Positions 8,236 through 17,547 of a DNA stretch of 64,000 bases are shown here, piece after piece. The notes beneath the pieces were generated by a model, which saw only the letters and a program-made list of their open reading frames with translations, ran no database searches and was not told the origin of the DNA. Source of the DNA: CAYSRJ01 sp964521865 (GTDB lineage Bacteria; Spirochaetota; B62-G9; DRHN01). The position numbers and the translations under genes were made by a program. Each line of letters starts with the position of its first letter. Within the stretch, counting starts at the first letter, position 1. The DNA lies in the NCBI GenBank assembly GCA_964521865.1, contig CAZFTJ010000011.1, forward strand, positions 62,001 to 126,000, read 5' to 3'.

Positions 8236-11010
8236 ATGGAAGAAACGACACTGAAAATCGACGGCATGACGTGCGATAATTGCGTGCAGCACGTGCACAG
8301 CTCGCTGATGGGTGTTGCGGGCGTTCTCGACGCGCGCGTTTCCCTCGAGGACAAACAGGCGAGGGTACAGTACGATGAAAACAGAGTCAAGCTGTCGGCT
8401 CTCCATAGGGCTGTTGAGAAGGTAGGGTACAGCATCGCTGAAGCGGGTGAAGACGAGGGCGTCGAAAACGGGCCCGGTGAAGGTGAATATGATGCGGGCT
8501 CTATCCCGCAATCGAACCCGGCGGCAGAAAATTTGGAAGCGGCGGTTTCCACGATTGAAAAGGTCACCTTGCCTATTGCCGGGATGAACTGCGCCTCATG
8601 CGCCGTCAACATCGAAAAGGCCCTTCGGAAGAAGGCAGGGGTTTTAAAGGCAACGGTCAACTTTGCCGCTGAAAAGGCGTATGTGGAGTATGCTTCGTCC
8701 GCAACTTCCGTTGCAGGACTTGAAAAGACGGTGCGGGATACGGGGTACGACGTCCGAACTGAAAAGCAGAAGGTAATCCTGAAGATTGGAGGTATGAGCT
8801 GCGCCTCGTGTGCGGCGACCATTGAGAAACAGTTGAATAAGACTCCCGGTGTAACGACTGCCAACGTGAATCTCGCGACCGAACAGGCGACAGTCGAATA
8901 TAATCCTGCAGTAACCGATCTTGAAAAATTGAGAACCGCTGTGGAATCGGTGGGGTATGAGGTTATTACGAAAGAGGCGGCAGCAGTCGAGGAAAAAGAC
9001 GATGATGTGAAAAAGGTCGCATCCGCACGGCGACGGATGTGGAGCTCATGGGGATTCACCGCACCGATTATGGTATGGATGGCCCTGGAGATGTTTTTCG
9101 GCATCGTTTGGCCGAGCAGGCTGGTGTTCGATATCGGGATGATCGTTCTTGCCGCTCCCGCGCTGTTCGTTGTCGGATGGCCGACGCTGCGATCCGCATT
9201 CAAGGCTATAGGGCACGGAAAGGCGAATATGGATGTGCTCATAGCCATGGGCACCTCTGTGTCGTTTCTTACAGGATTTGCCGCGTTCTTTATGCCTGTT
9301 GCGAACTATGCTGGAGTTGCCGCTATGATCATGTCCTTTCATCTTACCGGCAGGTTTATTGAAACCGCAGCAAAGGGGAGAGCTTCACAGGCGATCAAAA
9401 AGCTGCTCGAGCTCGGTGCAAAAACGGCCCGCATCCTTGTTGATGGAACCGAAAGGGAGGTCGCTGTCGAGGAAGTACGTGTCGGGGATGTGATGGTGGT
9501 ACGGCCCGGCGAGAAGATTCCGACAGACGGAGAGATTGTCGAGGGTGAAAGCAGTATTGACGAATCGATGGCGACCGGTGAATCCATGCCGGTGAGCCGT
9601 GCACCTTCTGATGGGGTCATCGGAGCGACGGTGAACCAGGAAGGCCTTCTGAAGGTGAAGGCGACGAAGGTTGGAAAGGACACCTTCCTGGCACAGGTAA
9701 TCAAGATGGTTGAAGAGTGCCAGGGGTCCAAAGTCCCCATACAGGAGTTTGCCGACAGAATCACCTCGTATTTTGTGCCGGTCGTTCTGGGTGTTGCCGC
9801 TCTCACCTTTCTTGTATGGCTTTTGTTTCCACATACACTTCATCCAATCACTGTCTGGGCCTCCGGATTCATACCATGGGTCAATCCTGAAATGGGTATT
9901 CTCACTGCTGCAATTTTTGCCAGTGTGGCGGTACTGGTAATTGCATGCCCATGCGCACTCGGTCTGGCGACGCCCACAGCGCTCATGGTCGGAAGCGGAA
10001 TCGGCGCCGAAAACGGTATACTCATCCGCCAGGGTGAAGCGATACAGACTCTCAAGGATGTGCGAATCATTGTATTCGATAAAACCGGTACGGTTACCAA
10101 GGGGAAACCCGAGATTACGGACATCATTCCTCTGAACGGGTTTAAGAATGAGAAGCTTGTGTATTTCGGAGCAACAGCCGAATCCGGGTCCGAGCACCCC
10201 CTCGGGCAGGCGGTTGTACGTTTTGCCGGGGAGAAAGGCATACCGGTCGGCAGGGTATCGAACTTCAAGGCTGTACGGGGTAAAGGAATAGAGGCGGTAA
10301 TCGACGGTAAAAAGATTCTCGTCGGAAGCAAAAAGTTTATGGATGAAACGGGAGTGGACATAGAGGCATCAAAACAAGGGCGTGAAAGGCTCGAACAGGA
10401 GGCCAAAACAGTCATGTTTGTCGCAGTTGGGGGGAAGCTCGCCGGGATGCTTGCCGTTGCGGACACCCTGAAGGACGATTCAACACAGGCCATAGCCGAG
10501 CTCGGTTCTATGGGAATAGAAACGGCCATGATTACAGGCGACAACAGACGTACGGCAGAGGCGATTGCAAAGCGGGTGGGCATATCGCGTGTTCTTGCCG
10601 AGGTCCTTCCTGATGGAAAGGTAGGCGAGATCATGCGGCTTCAGCAGGAAGGCGGGCTCGTCGCAATGGTCGGTGACGGTATCAATGATGCTCCTGCGCT
10701 CAAGCAGGCGAATGTGGGCATAGCAATCGGAACCGGGACCGATATTGCCATCGAGGCTTCTGATGTGACGCTCGTTCGCGGCGATCTTTCGAGCGTCGTA
10801 TCGGCGGTCAAACTCTCGAAGGCGACTTTCAGAAAGATACGGCAAAACCTGTTCTGGGCTTATTTTTACAATACGATCGCAATCCCCGCTGCCATATTCG
10901 GTTTTTTGCATCCCGTCATTGCAGAGGCCGCTATGGCTATGAGCTCCGTGAACGTGGTGACGAATGCCAATCTTCTGAGATTCGCAAAGATAAAGCCGGA
11001 TTACGAATGA
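8236..11010 (+). CDS. copA: Cu(I)-exporting P1B-type ATPase
   Basis: 924 aa from the ATG at 8236, which is placed correctly behind AGGAGG at 8222-8227 (the upstream in-frame GTG lies within that site). Three N-terminal heavy-metal-associated domains have CxxC pairs at about Cys13/16, Cys119/122 and Cys189/192. They are followed by the actuator motif TGES, the intramembrane CPC (Cys571-Pro-Cys), the phosphorylated Asp615 in DKTGTVTKG, the HP motif in SEHPLG, and the hinge MVGDGINDAPAL. The last helices carry YN and MSSVN elements typical of the Cu(I) subgroup. It pumps Cu(I) from cytoplasm to periplasm using ATP. Three HMA domains is more than the usual one or two. Likely repressed by the CsoR protein encoded downstream. 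Confidence 0.97.
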   Translation: MEETTLKIDGMTCDNCVQHVHSSLMGVAGVLDARVSLEDKQARVQYDENRVKLSALHRAVEKVGYSIAEAGEDEGVENGPGEGEYDAGSIPQSNPAAENLEAAVSTIEKVTLPIAGMNCASCAVNIEKALRKKAGVLKATVNFAAEKAYVEYASSATSVAGLEKTVRDTGYDVRTEKQKVILKIGGMSCASCAATIEKQLNKTPGVTTANVNLATEQATVEYNPAVTDLEKLRTAVESVGYEVITKEAAAVEEKDDDVKKVASARRRMWSSWGFTAPIMVWMALEMFFGIVWPSRLVFDIGMIVLAAPALFVVGWPTLRSAFKAIGHGKANMDVLIAMGTSVSFLTGFAAFFMPVANYAGVAAMIMSFHLTGRFIETAAKGRASQAIKKLLELGAKTARILVDGTEREVAVEEVRVGDVMVVRPGEKIPTDGEIVEGESSIDESMATGESMPVSRAPSDGVIGATVNQEGLLKVKATKVGKDTFLAQVIKMVEECQGSKVPIQEFADRITSYFVPVVLGVAALTFLVWLLFPHTLHPITVWASGFIPWVNPEMGILTAAIFASVAVLVIACPCALGLATPTALMVGSGIGAENGILIRQGEAIQTLKDVRIIVFDKTGTVTKGKPEITDIIPLNGFKNEKLVYFGATAESGSEHPLGQAVVRFAGEKGIPVGRVSNFKAVRGKGIEAVIDGKKILVGSKKFMDETGVDIEASKQGRERLEQEAKTVMFVAVGGKLAGMLAVADTLKDDSTQAIAELGSMGIETAMITGDNRRTAEAIAKRVGISRVLAEVLPDGKVGEIMRLQQEGGLVAMVGDGINDAPALKQANVGIAIGTGTDIAIEASDVTLVRGDLSSVVSAVKLSKATFRKIRQNLFWAYFYNTIAIPAAIFGFLHPVIAEAAMAMSSVNVVTNANLLRFAKIKPDYE

Positions 11011-11020
11011 GGCCGATCAG

Positions 11021-11042
11021 GGTATGCATTGTATTGCATACC
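11021..11042. repeat. inverted repeat between copA and csoR
   Basis: GGTATGCA and TGCATACC arms (8 bp each, perfect) around TTGTAT, 10 bp after the copA stop. There is no following T-run, so it is a weak terminator candidate; it may be an operator or a processing hairpin. Confidence 0.5.
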
Positions 11043-11192
11043 GAAACCGAATGTAGTATATTTAAAAAGTCACCGCTCGAATGCAAAACTAAATGAGTAT
11101 TGCATGCGCTGGCAGCTTTAAGAGCAGAGGCCGTGGAATCGGAGTTGCCCTTTTTGTATTTTTTTGTATTCGATCGGCACGGAGAAAGCACG

Positions 11193-11531
11193 ATGATAGA
11201 AAACCACAGAAATAACATAGCAATGGAAAAGGAAATGCAATCGGAAAACGAAAAAAGGGGACCTCATCCGATCAACCAGGCCGCTTTCAGAAGACTCAAG
11301 ATAATCGAAGGTCAGGTAAAAGGAATTCAGCGGATGGTGGAGGAGGAGAAGTATTGTATCGACATCGTCAACCAGATATCGGCGGTTAAATCGGCTCTAA
11401 ACAATGTGGGAAAACTCATCCTGCGGCGCCACATAGACAATTGTGTGGCCAACGCCATTCGAAATGACGGCGAAAACAGCCGGGAAATTATCGATGAATT
11501 GATGCAGATATTCGCAAAAGAGGAAGTCTAG
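11193..11531 (+). CDS. csoR: copper-sensing CsoR-family transcriptional repressor
   Basis: 112 aa. The start at 11193 is chosen because GGAG lies 8 nt upstream; a longer in-frame ORF from 11100 has no site. The CsoR/RcnR/FrmR four-helix signature is present (RRLKIIEGQVKGIQRMVEEE). The metal ligands are Cys55, His80 and Cys84, spaced 25 and 4 residues apart, exactly as Cys36-His61-Cys65 of the Mycobacterium CsoR, which supports Cu(I) rather than Ni or formaldehyde sensing. The protein would leave DNA on binding Cu(I). Targets are probably the sites at 7820-7834 and 11849-11861. The 3' end overlaps a convergent minus-strand ORF. Confidence 0.92.
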   Translation: MIENHRNNIAMEKEMQSENEKRGPHPINQAAFRRLKIIEGQVKGIQRMVEEEKYCIDIVNQISAVKSALNNVGKLILRRHIDNCVANAIRNDGENSREIIDELMQIFAKEEV

Positions 11532-11816
11532 TCGCTGTCTCGGGTCCGGGATCATGATACTCATCACCGCTTCACCAAGCTCCTCGAGGTCTCCGTCGCT
11601 TACCGTGCGTGGATCGATGGCCTCATCAGGCCCGAGTCCCTGTTTGTCCCTGATTTCCTGTAAAACGACGTCAAGCGGTTTACCATGCTCATCAGTACCG
11701 TTCGTATCAGCAAAAAGCAGGGCATTTGAGAAAAGCAGTGAAAACACGAGCACACCCAGCGTTAAATGGATTGTTTTCTTTACTGAGTCCTTGTTTGCGG
11801 TTGAAAAAACGTTCAT
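11397..11816 (-). CDS. secreted copper-module protein, C-terminus apparently replaced
   Basis: 139 aa with a clear signal peptide (to about residue 36, ending LLFADTNG), AAGGA before the ATG, and a CsoR-like site in its promoter. The mature part (KPLDVVLQEIRDKQGL to SIMIPDPRQ, about residues 47-94) resembles a small secreted family I recall as conserved in some anaerobes, where PDPxQ is followed by a conserved Met/Gly-rich tail. Here the frame after PDPRQ runs antisense into csoR for about 135 bp, and that tail does not look like protein selected for function. The gene is therefore probably 3'-truncated at the csoR end. Function unknown; the family memory is not verified. Confidence 0.6.
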   Translation of the reverse strand: MNVFSTANKDSVKKTIHLTLGVLVFSLLFSNALLFADTNGTDEHGKPLDVVLQEIRDKQGLGPDEAIDPRTVSDGDLEELGEAVMSIMIPDPRQRLDFLFCEYLHQFIDNFPAVFAVISNGVGHTIVYVAPQDEFSHIV

Positions 11817-11848
11817 AGTATTTTTTCCTTGTACTGGATTTTATACTA

Positions 11849-11861
11849 TACCCCCCAGGGT
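11849..11861 (-). promoter_or_regulatory. second CsoR-like operator
   Basis: TACCCCCCAGGGT, sharing TACCCCCC with the site at 7820. It lies 33-45 bp upstream of the secreted protein start, next to TATAGT and TATAAAAT candidate -10 boxes on the minus strand. Suggests copper control of the secreted protein. Confidence 0.5.
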
Positions 11862-12618
11862 CGTACTTCTGATAACCGTTTATTGCAATCCAGTCAAGGT
11901 GTTTTTTACAGGGTGTGCTGAACCGTACATTAATTAAGACAATTATCATTTTATGATTTCTGTAATAAACTGATAACAGTTTTATTTTTAATGCGGAGGC
12001 TTTTCTCACTCACTTTATCTTCGACCTTTTTTACTTGAAAGAACATCTTAAGTATTTCAATAAAATTTTACAACGTGATAAAACCCCAAATGGAATCCTC
12101 AAAGTAGACGAGTTACATTGCTTTACCATAGTCTGACTTTACATACGCAATATATTTTTGTTGTGGGTTACAGAGTTTTTTATATTAATGGTCACCATAC
12201 AGCCTTTGCCATAGAAAATTGAAGAGCAGGAACAAGCATAGCGAGGCTATCAAAGTATTTATGTTGTGCTATATTGACATGTGCTCTTCCACCACTCAGA
12301 GTGGTGTATTACATTTACGCAGCGAAGTTATGATACCAAGAAACCGGATACGAAAATTCCTTTCATCTGAGTCTGTGAGTGTTTCGGGTAGGTCACCTCC
12401 CGCTTTTGCAAGAAGTGGATAAATAATAATTCACGGATTACAATTTTTTTAATATATGTAGCTAAGGAACGTTTAATAATATATTCCCTTCCAAGCTCTT
12501 TTCAATTCTCCCTTTAATCCATTACTTTTACTTTATAAATAGTATTTGTCATGTACCTTAAATCAATTTAAATCAACCCAAAGATAAAAACATATAAGAA
12601 ATGCGGGTAATGTCCTGA
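11862..12618. other. AT-rich intergenic region at left edge of catabolic island
   Basis: About 750 bp without a gene I can support. A 67-codon plus-strand frame at 12219-12422 has no ribosome binding site, no family match and odd composition. The stretch marks a visible change from the copper module to the more AT-rich central island and may hold remnants of decayed genes. Confidence 0.5.
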
Positions 12619-14664
12619 TTACTCGACTGATAACTTCTTCACTTGTACCTCCACTGCCTTCATTAGTGGAGAACCACTGATACGGTCGAAACGATCATCG
12701 CATGTCAATAGGTTTACATTGGCCTCCCCCCAGCCGTGAGTAATCTGTATATTTCCAGGCATAATCTCTCCGTAGGCTGTAATCTTTACGGGAATGGTCA
12801 ATGATCCAACGGGAGAGGTGATGCGTACCATATCTCCGGCGGCTACGCCAAGCTGCTGTGCATCCTGCGGGTGCATCTCTACCTCCGGCCCGGAAATAGC
12901 TGTTCTGAAGTATGGAATATTGCTGAATCGGCTGCGGTAGTAAAGAAGTTGGCGGGCACCAGTGATGAGTACGAAGGGATACTCCGGGGCAGGAGAAGTT
13001 CTGTAGGCAGGGGATTTGTATTCAGCCAACTCTCCGTAGCCCAGATTCTTCAGATACCGTGAGGTGAATTCAATCTTACCCGAGGGAGTATCAAAACCCG
13101 ACTCCTTCCACTTTTTATAACGAATGGGCTTGTATTTGATTCCTTCTGGGTGAGCTTCCAGCTCTTCAAGTGAAATACCGGTGGGCTCCAGGATCCAGCG
13201 GTTAAGCGCCGTCTCGTCCTCCCAAGGAAAATAGTGTCCAAAACCCAGGCGGTGTGCAAGATCATGCCAAAACTGATACTCATCCTGACAACCGGGGAAG
13301 GAAAGGATTTTGCGGGTTAAGGTGACCACTTGATACATCCGGTGAGTATGTAGCTCCGTACGTTCCAGAAAGCTGGCAGCGGGCAAAACGTAATGGGCCA
13401 GTTTTGCGGTCTCGGTCAGGTATAGGTCCCTCACCACTAATAGGTTCAGGGAGCCTAAAGCGTCCCGAACTTTTCGGGTATTGGGATTGGTCATAACGGG
13501 GTTGGCAGCAGTGATGATCATCGCTCGCAGTGGGTAAGGCTTACCGGTCAGAATAGTGTCAATTCCCATCATTGTATGACATTCCTGTTGTAAATCATAA
13601 AGCACGGGAAAGGAGCCGGCGCCGATGGGCTCCATATGGCGGAGAGGTGTCTCCTGGTACAGAGTCAACTCATTACCACCAAGTCCTTCGGCGAGCCGGT
13701 TGCCACCTTCCTGATCAACCGATCCAAGCAATCCGTCCAGGTAAGCTATGGCCCGAATATTGTTGACGCCGTTCTCATGTTGCATAGGTCCGTTCCCCAC
13801 ATATGTCGTCACCTGTGGCGCAGCACGGGCTATAAGGCGTGAAATTTCACGGACAACCCTTTCGGGCACTCCCGTCTCCTCCTTAACGATTTGCGGGGTG
13901 AACTGTTCTGCGTAGGCGGCAAGCTCATCAAAACCCAATGTATAGCGTTCCACGAACTCCCGGTTGTACCAATGGTTCTTCACAAGCTGGTGAATAATGC
14001 CCCAGGCCAAAGATCCATCGGTCCCGGGCAACAGAGAGGCGTGTACATCCGCCCGCCTACAGATGGTGGATAGCCTGGGGTCCACAACAATCAGGGAGGC
14101 CGCTTTTTTACGGGCTGCCATGATCATCTGAGTCATATTGGGATGGGAGAGAGGCGGGTTGGTCCCCCACAGGACGATACATCGGGAACGAGTATAGTCG
14201 GGCAGCGGTATGGCCCCCTCTACCAGCTTGTATCCGAGGTAGAGGCTGCTATAGCACTGGGAGTTATTAGAGAAGTAGTTAGGAGTGCCCAAGGTATTTT
14301 GAAATCGCCTGGCCAGGCCATCTTGCTGAGCGAAACCGACAGCTTCACCCTTCCACACACTGATGCTGCGGGTACCGCCCTGCTTGCTGATTTCCATCAA
14401 CCGAGCGGCGATCTCGTCAAGAGCTTGCTCAAGATCGATTTCCTCAAAACCGTGAGTAGTCCTCTTCAGGGGTCGGTGTAACCGGTCGGGGTGGTAGACT
14501 AAATCTACGGCAGCCCGGGCCTTCATACACAACCGCCCCCGGTTCCAAGGGTGCAACTCGTAGCCTTCTATGTCCAGAATTCTGCCATTTTCCAAGTAGA
14601 CATTTATTGCACAACGATCTTTGCACATTCGACACAGAGTCTGTATAATCTTCCTGTTTACCAT
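12619..14664 (-). CDS. Mo-bisPGD (DMSO reductase family) oxidoreductase, catalytic subunit
   Basis: 681 aa. The N-terminal [4Fe-4S] motif is CRMCKDRC followed by RLCMKA at about residue 45. Molybdopterin-binding segments follow (IVLWGTNPPLSHP, IVVDPRLSTICRRAD, LLPGTDGSLAWG), with the C-terminal dinucleotide-binding domain (SPVGSLTIPVKI). A Cys in NNSQCYSSL sits where the family places its Mo ligand (inference). There is no twin-arginine signal, so the enzyme should be cytoplasmic. It is third in an operon with a ferredoxin-like subunit and an FAD/NAD(P) oxidoreductase, giving an NAD(P)H-linked Mo enzyme. Family members range from formate dehydrogenases to reductive dehydroxylases and hydratases; the substrate cannot be read from the sequence. 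Confidence 0.88.
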   Translation of the reverse strand: MVNRKIIQTLCRMCKDRCAINVYLENGRILDIEGYELHPWNRGRLCMKARAAVDLVYHPDRLHRPLKRTTHGFEEIDLEQALDEIAARLMEISKQGGTRSISVWKGEAVGFAQQDGLARRFQNTLGTPNYFSNNSQCYSSLYLGYKLVEGAIPLPDYTRSRCIVLWGTNPPLSHPNMTQMIMAARKKAASLIVVDPRLSTICRRADVHASLLPGTDGSLAWGIIHQLVKNHWYNREFVERYTLGFDELAAYAEQFTPQIVKEETGVPERVVREISRLIARAAPQVTTYVGNGPMQHENGVNNIRAIAYLDGLLGSVDQEGGNRLAEGLGGNELTLYQETPLRHMEPIGAGSFPVLYDLQQECHTMMGIDTILTGKPYPLRAMIITAANPVMTNPNTRKVRDALGSLNLLVVRDLYLTETAKLAHYVLPAASFLERTELHTHRMYQVVTLTRKILSFPGCQDEYQFWHDLAHRLGFGHYFPWEDETALNRWILEPTGISLEELEAHPEGIKYKPIRYKKWKESGFDTPSGKIEFTSRYLKNLGYGELAEYKSPAYRTSPAPEYPFVLITGARQLLYYRSRFSNIPYFRTAISGPEVEMHPQDAQQLGVAAGDMVRITSPVGSLTIPVKITAYGEIMPGNIQITHGWGEANVNLLTCDDRFDRISGSPLMKAVEVQVKKLSVE

Positions 14665-14665
14665 C

Positions 14666-15157
14666 TCAGCGCTGTCCCGATCCTAGCCCTTTCATCTGGC
14701 TCCCGATTATCTTGAAGGCATAGCGTCTTCGACAGTCCTCCGAAACTTCCTCAGGCTCCAAGAACTTTAAGGCGCCTGAGATGCAAAACTTAACGCAAGC
14801 GGGATCCCCCTGACAGAGGTCGCACTTGCGGCAAACAGAGTCCTGAATGTCAAAGCGAATACTGCCCATTGGGCATACGAGCATACAAAGTTTGCAGCCA
14901 ACACATCGATCGAGATCGATCTCTACAGCTCCTGTGTCTGGATTTCGCCAGATGGCCTCAGCGGGACAGACCTCCAGGCACCAGCCCTCGGTACAATGGC
15001 AACAGGTCCAGGGGATGCACGCTCTCTCTTCAGCATAGAAAGTTACCCTAATGTTCGAACGCTGACAGTCGAAGTCTCCGCTCTTTTTAAAAGCGCAAGC
15101 ATACTCACAATTTCGACAACCTACGCAGCAATCAGGATCTAAGATCACGACCCGCAT
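14666..15157 (-). CDS. ferredoxin-type Fe-S electron-transfer subunit
   Basis: 163 aa from the ATG at 15157 (AAGGAG five bases upstream; the GTG one codon earlier is too close). It has four Cys clusters in the DmsB/HycB pattern: CCVGCRNCEYAC, CCHCTEGWCLEVC, CVGCKLCMLVC and CRKCDLCQGDPAC. It should carry up to four [4Fe-4S] centres and pass electrons between the flavoprotein and Mo subunits encoded on either side. Its start shares one base with the upstream stop (TGATG), and its stop is one base from the next ATG, so the three genes are coupled. Confidence 0.9.
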   Translation of the reverse strand: MRVVILDPDCCVGCRNCEYACAFKKSGDFDCQRSNIRVTFYAEERACIPWTCCHCTEGWCLEVCPAEAIWRNPDTGAVEIDLDRCVGCKLCMLVCPMGSIRFDIQDSVCRKCDLCQGDPACVKFCISGALKFLEPEEVSEDCRRRYAFKIIGSQMKGLGSGQR

Positions 15158-16428
15158 CACGTCTCCTTTCTCATCCGGTATGGCGACCGATACAGGCCGA
15201 AGGTATGCAGATCCCGCTTATCCAGCAGCTCTTCCACCTTTGCTACCGCTCGCCTGTTCAGAATCAAAGTTCGCAGGAAGCCAAGAATTTTAACAACCTC
15301 TATATCCCCTACTAACACCCCTCCTACAGGCACTCCTTCGCTCAACACGACCTGGAGATATCTGTCATCGCCTGTTTTTGTTTCCCCGTGTCTTTCCCAT
15401 ATCTCATACCCTTGTGAGTACGATAACCTGCCGATTGAGGCCACGGTGAGACCGAATATCTCAGTGATGTTCATGTTCAGGCTCCCCCGATACAATCGAT
15501 CAAGGCCAGCCATATTCGATCCCGCGATTGCACCCTGCTCCATCGCCGTAGGCCAGAGTGCCTGAACAACGTGAGACTCCCCAAAAATCGTTGGCCCCAT
15601 CGCGACATCCCCTGCGGCGTATATACCTTCCACCCCAGTCTCCATACGCGCATCTACCGGGATGCCGGTATCGCAACTCATCCCACTGCTACGAAGGAAT
15701 GCCGTGTTGGGAAACACTCCAACGCTAACGATTAAAAAGTCCGCTTCAAGGGGCGGCTGTCCCTCTAGATGCAGCAACAGCGAGCCGTCCGGCCTGCGTT
15801 CCAATGCCCGAGTCCGTACACCCAATCGTAAGTCTACCTCGTGCATGATCATCTTCTTAGACAGCAGCCATGAACCCTGTTCATCCAGTAAGTTTGGTAG
15901 GATGCGGTCCATGATCTCAACTACCTTGACCCTTAAACCCCGGTAATGGGCCGCCCAAGCGCCTTGCAGACAGCAGAATCCTGCGCCGAGAAAAATCACC
16001 CGATTACCAGGTTTGAAAAGCGGCTCAAGCTTCAAAACGTCGTCCAGTGTCCGGAGAAAGTATACGCCTTTACCTTGCAAATTTTCTATTGGTGGATTGA
16101 CCGGTGAAGCTCCGGTGGCGATAAGAAGACGGTCGAATGGAACCGCCTTCCCGGAATCCAGTATCACAATACGCCGGGTTAAATCGACCTCACGAACAGG
16201 GTCGGCGAAGCATGTACCTACTCCCATCTCCTCGTAGTACTCTGGACGTCGAATAAACAGGTTCGCATAGTCCACCCTTCGTCGCAAAAAGTAGGGCAGA
16301 AGCACCCGGGAGTAGGCTGGTCCCGGCTCCGCGGAAACCAAAGTGACAGAGGAGGATTTGTCGATCCGGCGGAAGCTTTTCAAAGCGTTCAAACCAGCAG
16401 CACCGTTGCCAAGGATTACTACTTGCAT
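15157..16428 (-). CDS. FAD/NAD(P)-dependent pyridine nucleotide-disulfide oxidoreductase-like subunit
   Basis: 423 aa. FAD-binding GNGAAGLNA is at the N-terminus, the ATG motif is LLIATGASPV, a second dinucleotide fold (VIFLGAGFCCLQGAW) is near residue 145, and the C-terminal FAD motif is GIYAAGDVA. It resembles the NADH-oxidising domain of nitrite and rubredoxin reductases and lacks the redox CxxxxC of disulfide reductases. With the Fe-S and Mo subunits it would link NAD(P)H to the Mo site. First gene of the trio; about 220 bp of non-coding DNA separates it from allE-like DNA on the right. Confidence 0.85.
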   Translation of the reverse strand: MQVVILGNGAAGLNALKSFRRIDKSSSVTLVSAEPGPAYSRVLLPYFLRRRVDYANLFIRRPEYYEEMGVGTCFADPVREVDLTRRIVILDSGKAVPFDRLLIATGASPVNPPIENLQGKGVYFLRTLDDVLKLEPLFKPGNRVIFLGAGFCCLQGAWAAHYRGLRVKVVEIMDRILPNLLDEQGSWLLSKKMIMHEVDLRLGVRTRALERRPDGSLLLHLEGQPPLEADFLIVSVGVFPNTAFLRSSGMSCDTGIPVDARMETGVEGIYAAGDVAMGPTIFGESHVVQALWPTAMEQGAIAGSNMAGLDRLYRGSLNMNITEIFGLTVASIGRLSYSQGYEIWERHGETKTGDDRYLQVVLSEGVPVGGVLVGDIEVVKILGFLRTLILNRRAVAKVEELLDKRDLHTFGLYRSPYRMRKET

Positions 16429-16657
16429 CGCTTATCCTTGCCTTTTTACAATATGTCGGAGAATACGAAACTTTTCAGAAGGATATATCTTAATTAAAGA
16501 GATCGATAAGCTGTCCTCTTGAGCACGGGCTTTCATAAAAGGCCTTCATCTTGTTTATAATATCTAAAAGGACGGTTGATTAATATATCAGGTAATGAAA
16601 AAAGTCATCCGTAGCTATTTATGTTGAAATTAATCGAACTCATTTAAGTCATTTCCA

Positions 16658-17410
16658 TTAAAAAGTAACATCCCGGTTAATGTCCTTGTAATAGATATAT
16701 CTGGCCTCTTCATTTCCGGTACAGTAGAACGACTGAGGCGTGAAGTTTCCCATCCAGATGAAGTCGCCTGATCTAACCTGATACCAGCAGTTACCTAAAT
16801 AATATAGCCCCTGGCCTTGAAGCATATATACACCATGCTGCATGATGTGCGTTTCCACTTGCGGTAAGGATGATCCTGGCTGATATGTGAATATATTCAT
16901 TGCCATGTCGAAGACAGGATGCTCGGGGAGGAGCTTCTTTAAAATGACCCTTTCCAATCCCATGTAAATGTTTCCCTGAACAGACGCTTCATTCTTTAGG
17001 AAAAATTCCGGAAACTCTTTTTCGAAAGGGATATAAGGTCTTTTCAACAAGAGAAGAGAAGCGACTTCTTTCGAATCATTGTATATGGAAAAACTGAAAT
17101 TCGGAGGAAGGTAAGCAAAATCACCCTTGTCCAGCTCGTACCGGTCGGAGTCTGCCCTCAGCCTGATGTTCCCGCCCAGCCCGAAAAGAAAATACTCAAG
17201 ACTCTCCTCAATAGGCTTCACTGTTCCGCCGCCAGGCTGGAAATCAATGAGATATTCGACAAAATCGGCACCTATGACAGGAGCGGCAAGTATTTTGACC
17301 GATGCCTGCTTGTAGTTCGGCAACGGACTCTCACAATGTCCCGCAGGGGGAAGAATTGTGTACCCACTATGTACAACTGCTCGTTCCTCAAGTACCTGTT
17401 CTACTTTCAT
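16658..17410 (-). CDS. allE: (S)-ureidoglycine aminohydrolase-like bicupin
   Basis: 250 aa, AAGGAG before the ATG. There are two cupin domains, about residues 45-115 and 160-245. The C-terminal cupin carries the metal-site pattern VETHIMQHGVYMLQGQG and the family-typical ending GDFIWMGNFTPQSFY...YYKDINRD. AllE/UGlyAH proteins use Mn(II) to hydrolyse (S)-ureidoglycine to (S)-ureidoglycolate and ammonia in the allantoin branch of purine catabolism. No allantoinase or allantoate amidohydrolase is encoded in the window, so the ureidoglycine source is not shown. Neighbouring Mo hydroxylase and DUF1989 genes support a purine or ureide role. A related ureido substrate is possible. Confidence 0.85.
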   Translation of the reverse strand: MKVEQVLEERAVVHSGYTILPPAGHCESPLPNYKQASVKILAAPVIGADFVEYLIDFQPGGGTVKPIEESLEYFLFGLGGNIRLRADSDRYELDKGDFAYLPPNFSFSIYNDSKEVASLLLLKRPYIPFEKEFPEFFLKNEASVQGNIYMGLERVILKKLLPEHPVFDMAMNIFTYQPGSSLPQVETHIMQHGVYMLQGQGLYYLGNCWYQVRSGDFIWMGNFTPQSFYCTGNEEARYIYYKDINRDVTF

Positions 17411-17547
17411 TATATCTTTCTCCTTTCGAAAAATGTACCTTTTTAGCTTTTTTGAAGAAAATATATCATCCCTTTACAGAATTTGTCGTTTTCCAGGCAG
17501 GGATTCTTTCAGTTTTGTAATGGTATATATTCCGTATAACAGATCTA

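Noticed and set aside
8220..9254. 344-codon minus-strand open frame, Ser/Thr-rich
   Set aside because: Mirror of the copA HMA region; composition typical of an antisense shadow.
12219..12422. 67-codon frame in the 12-kb gap
   Set aside because: No ribosome site, no motif, lies in apparently decayed DNA.
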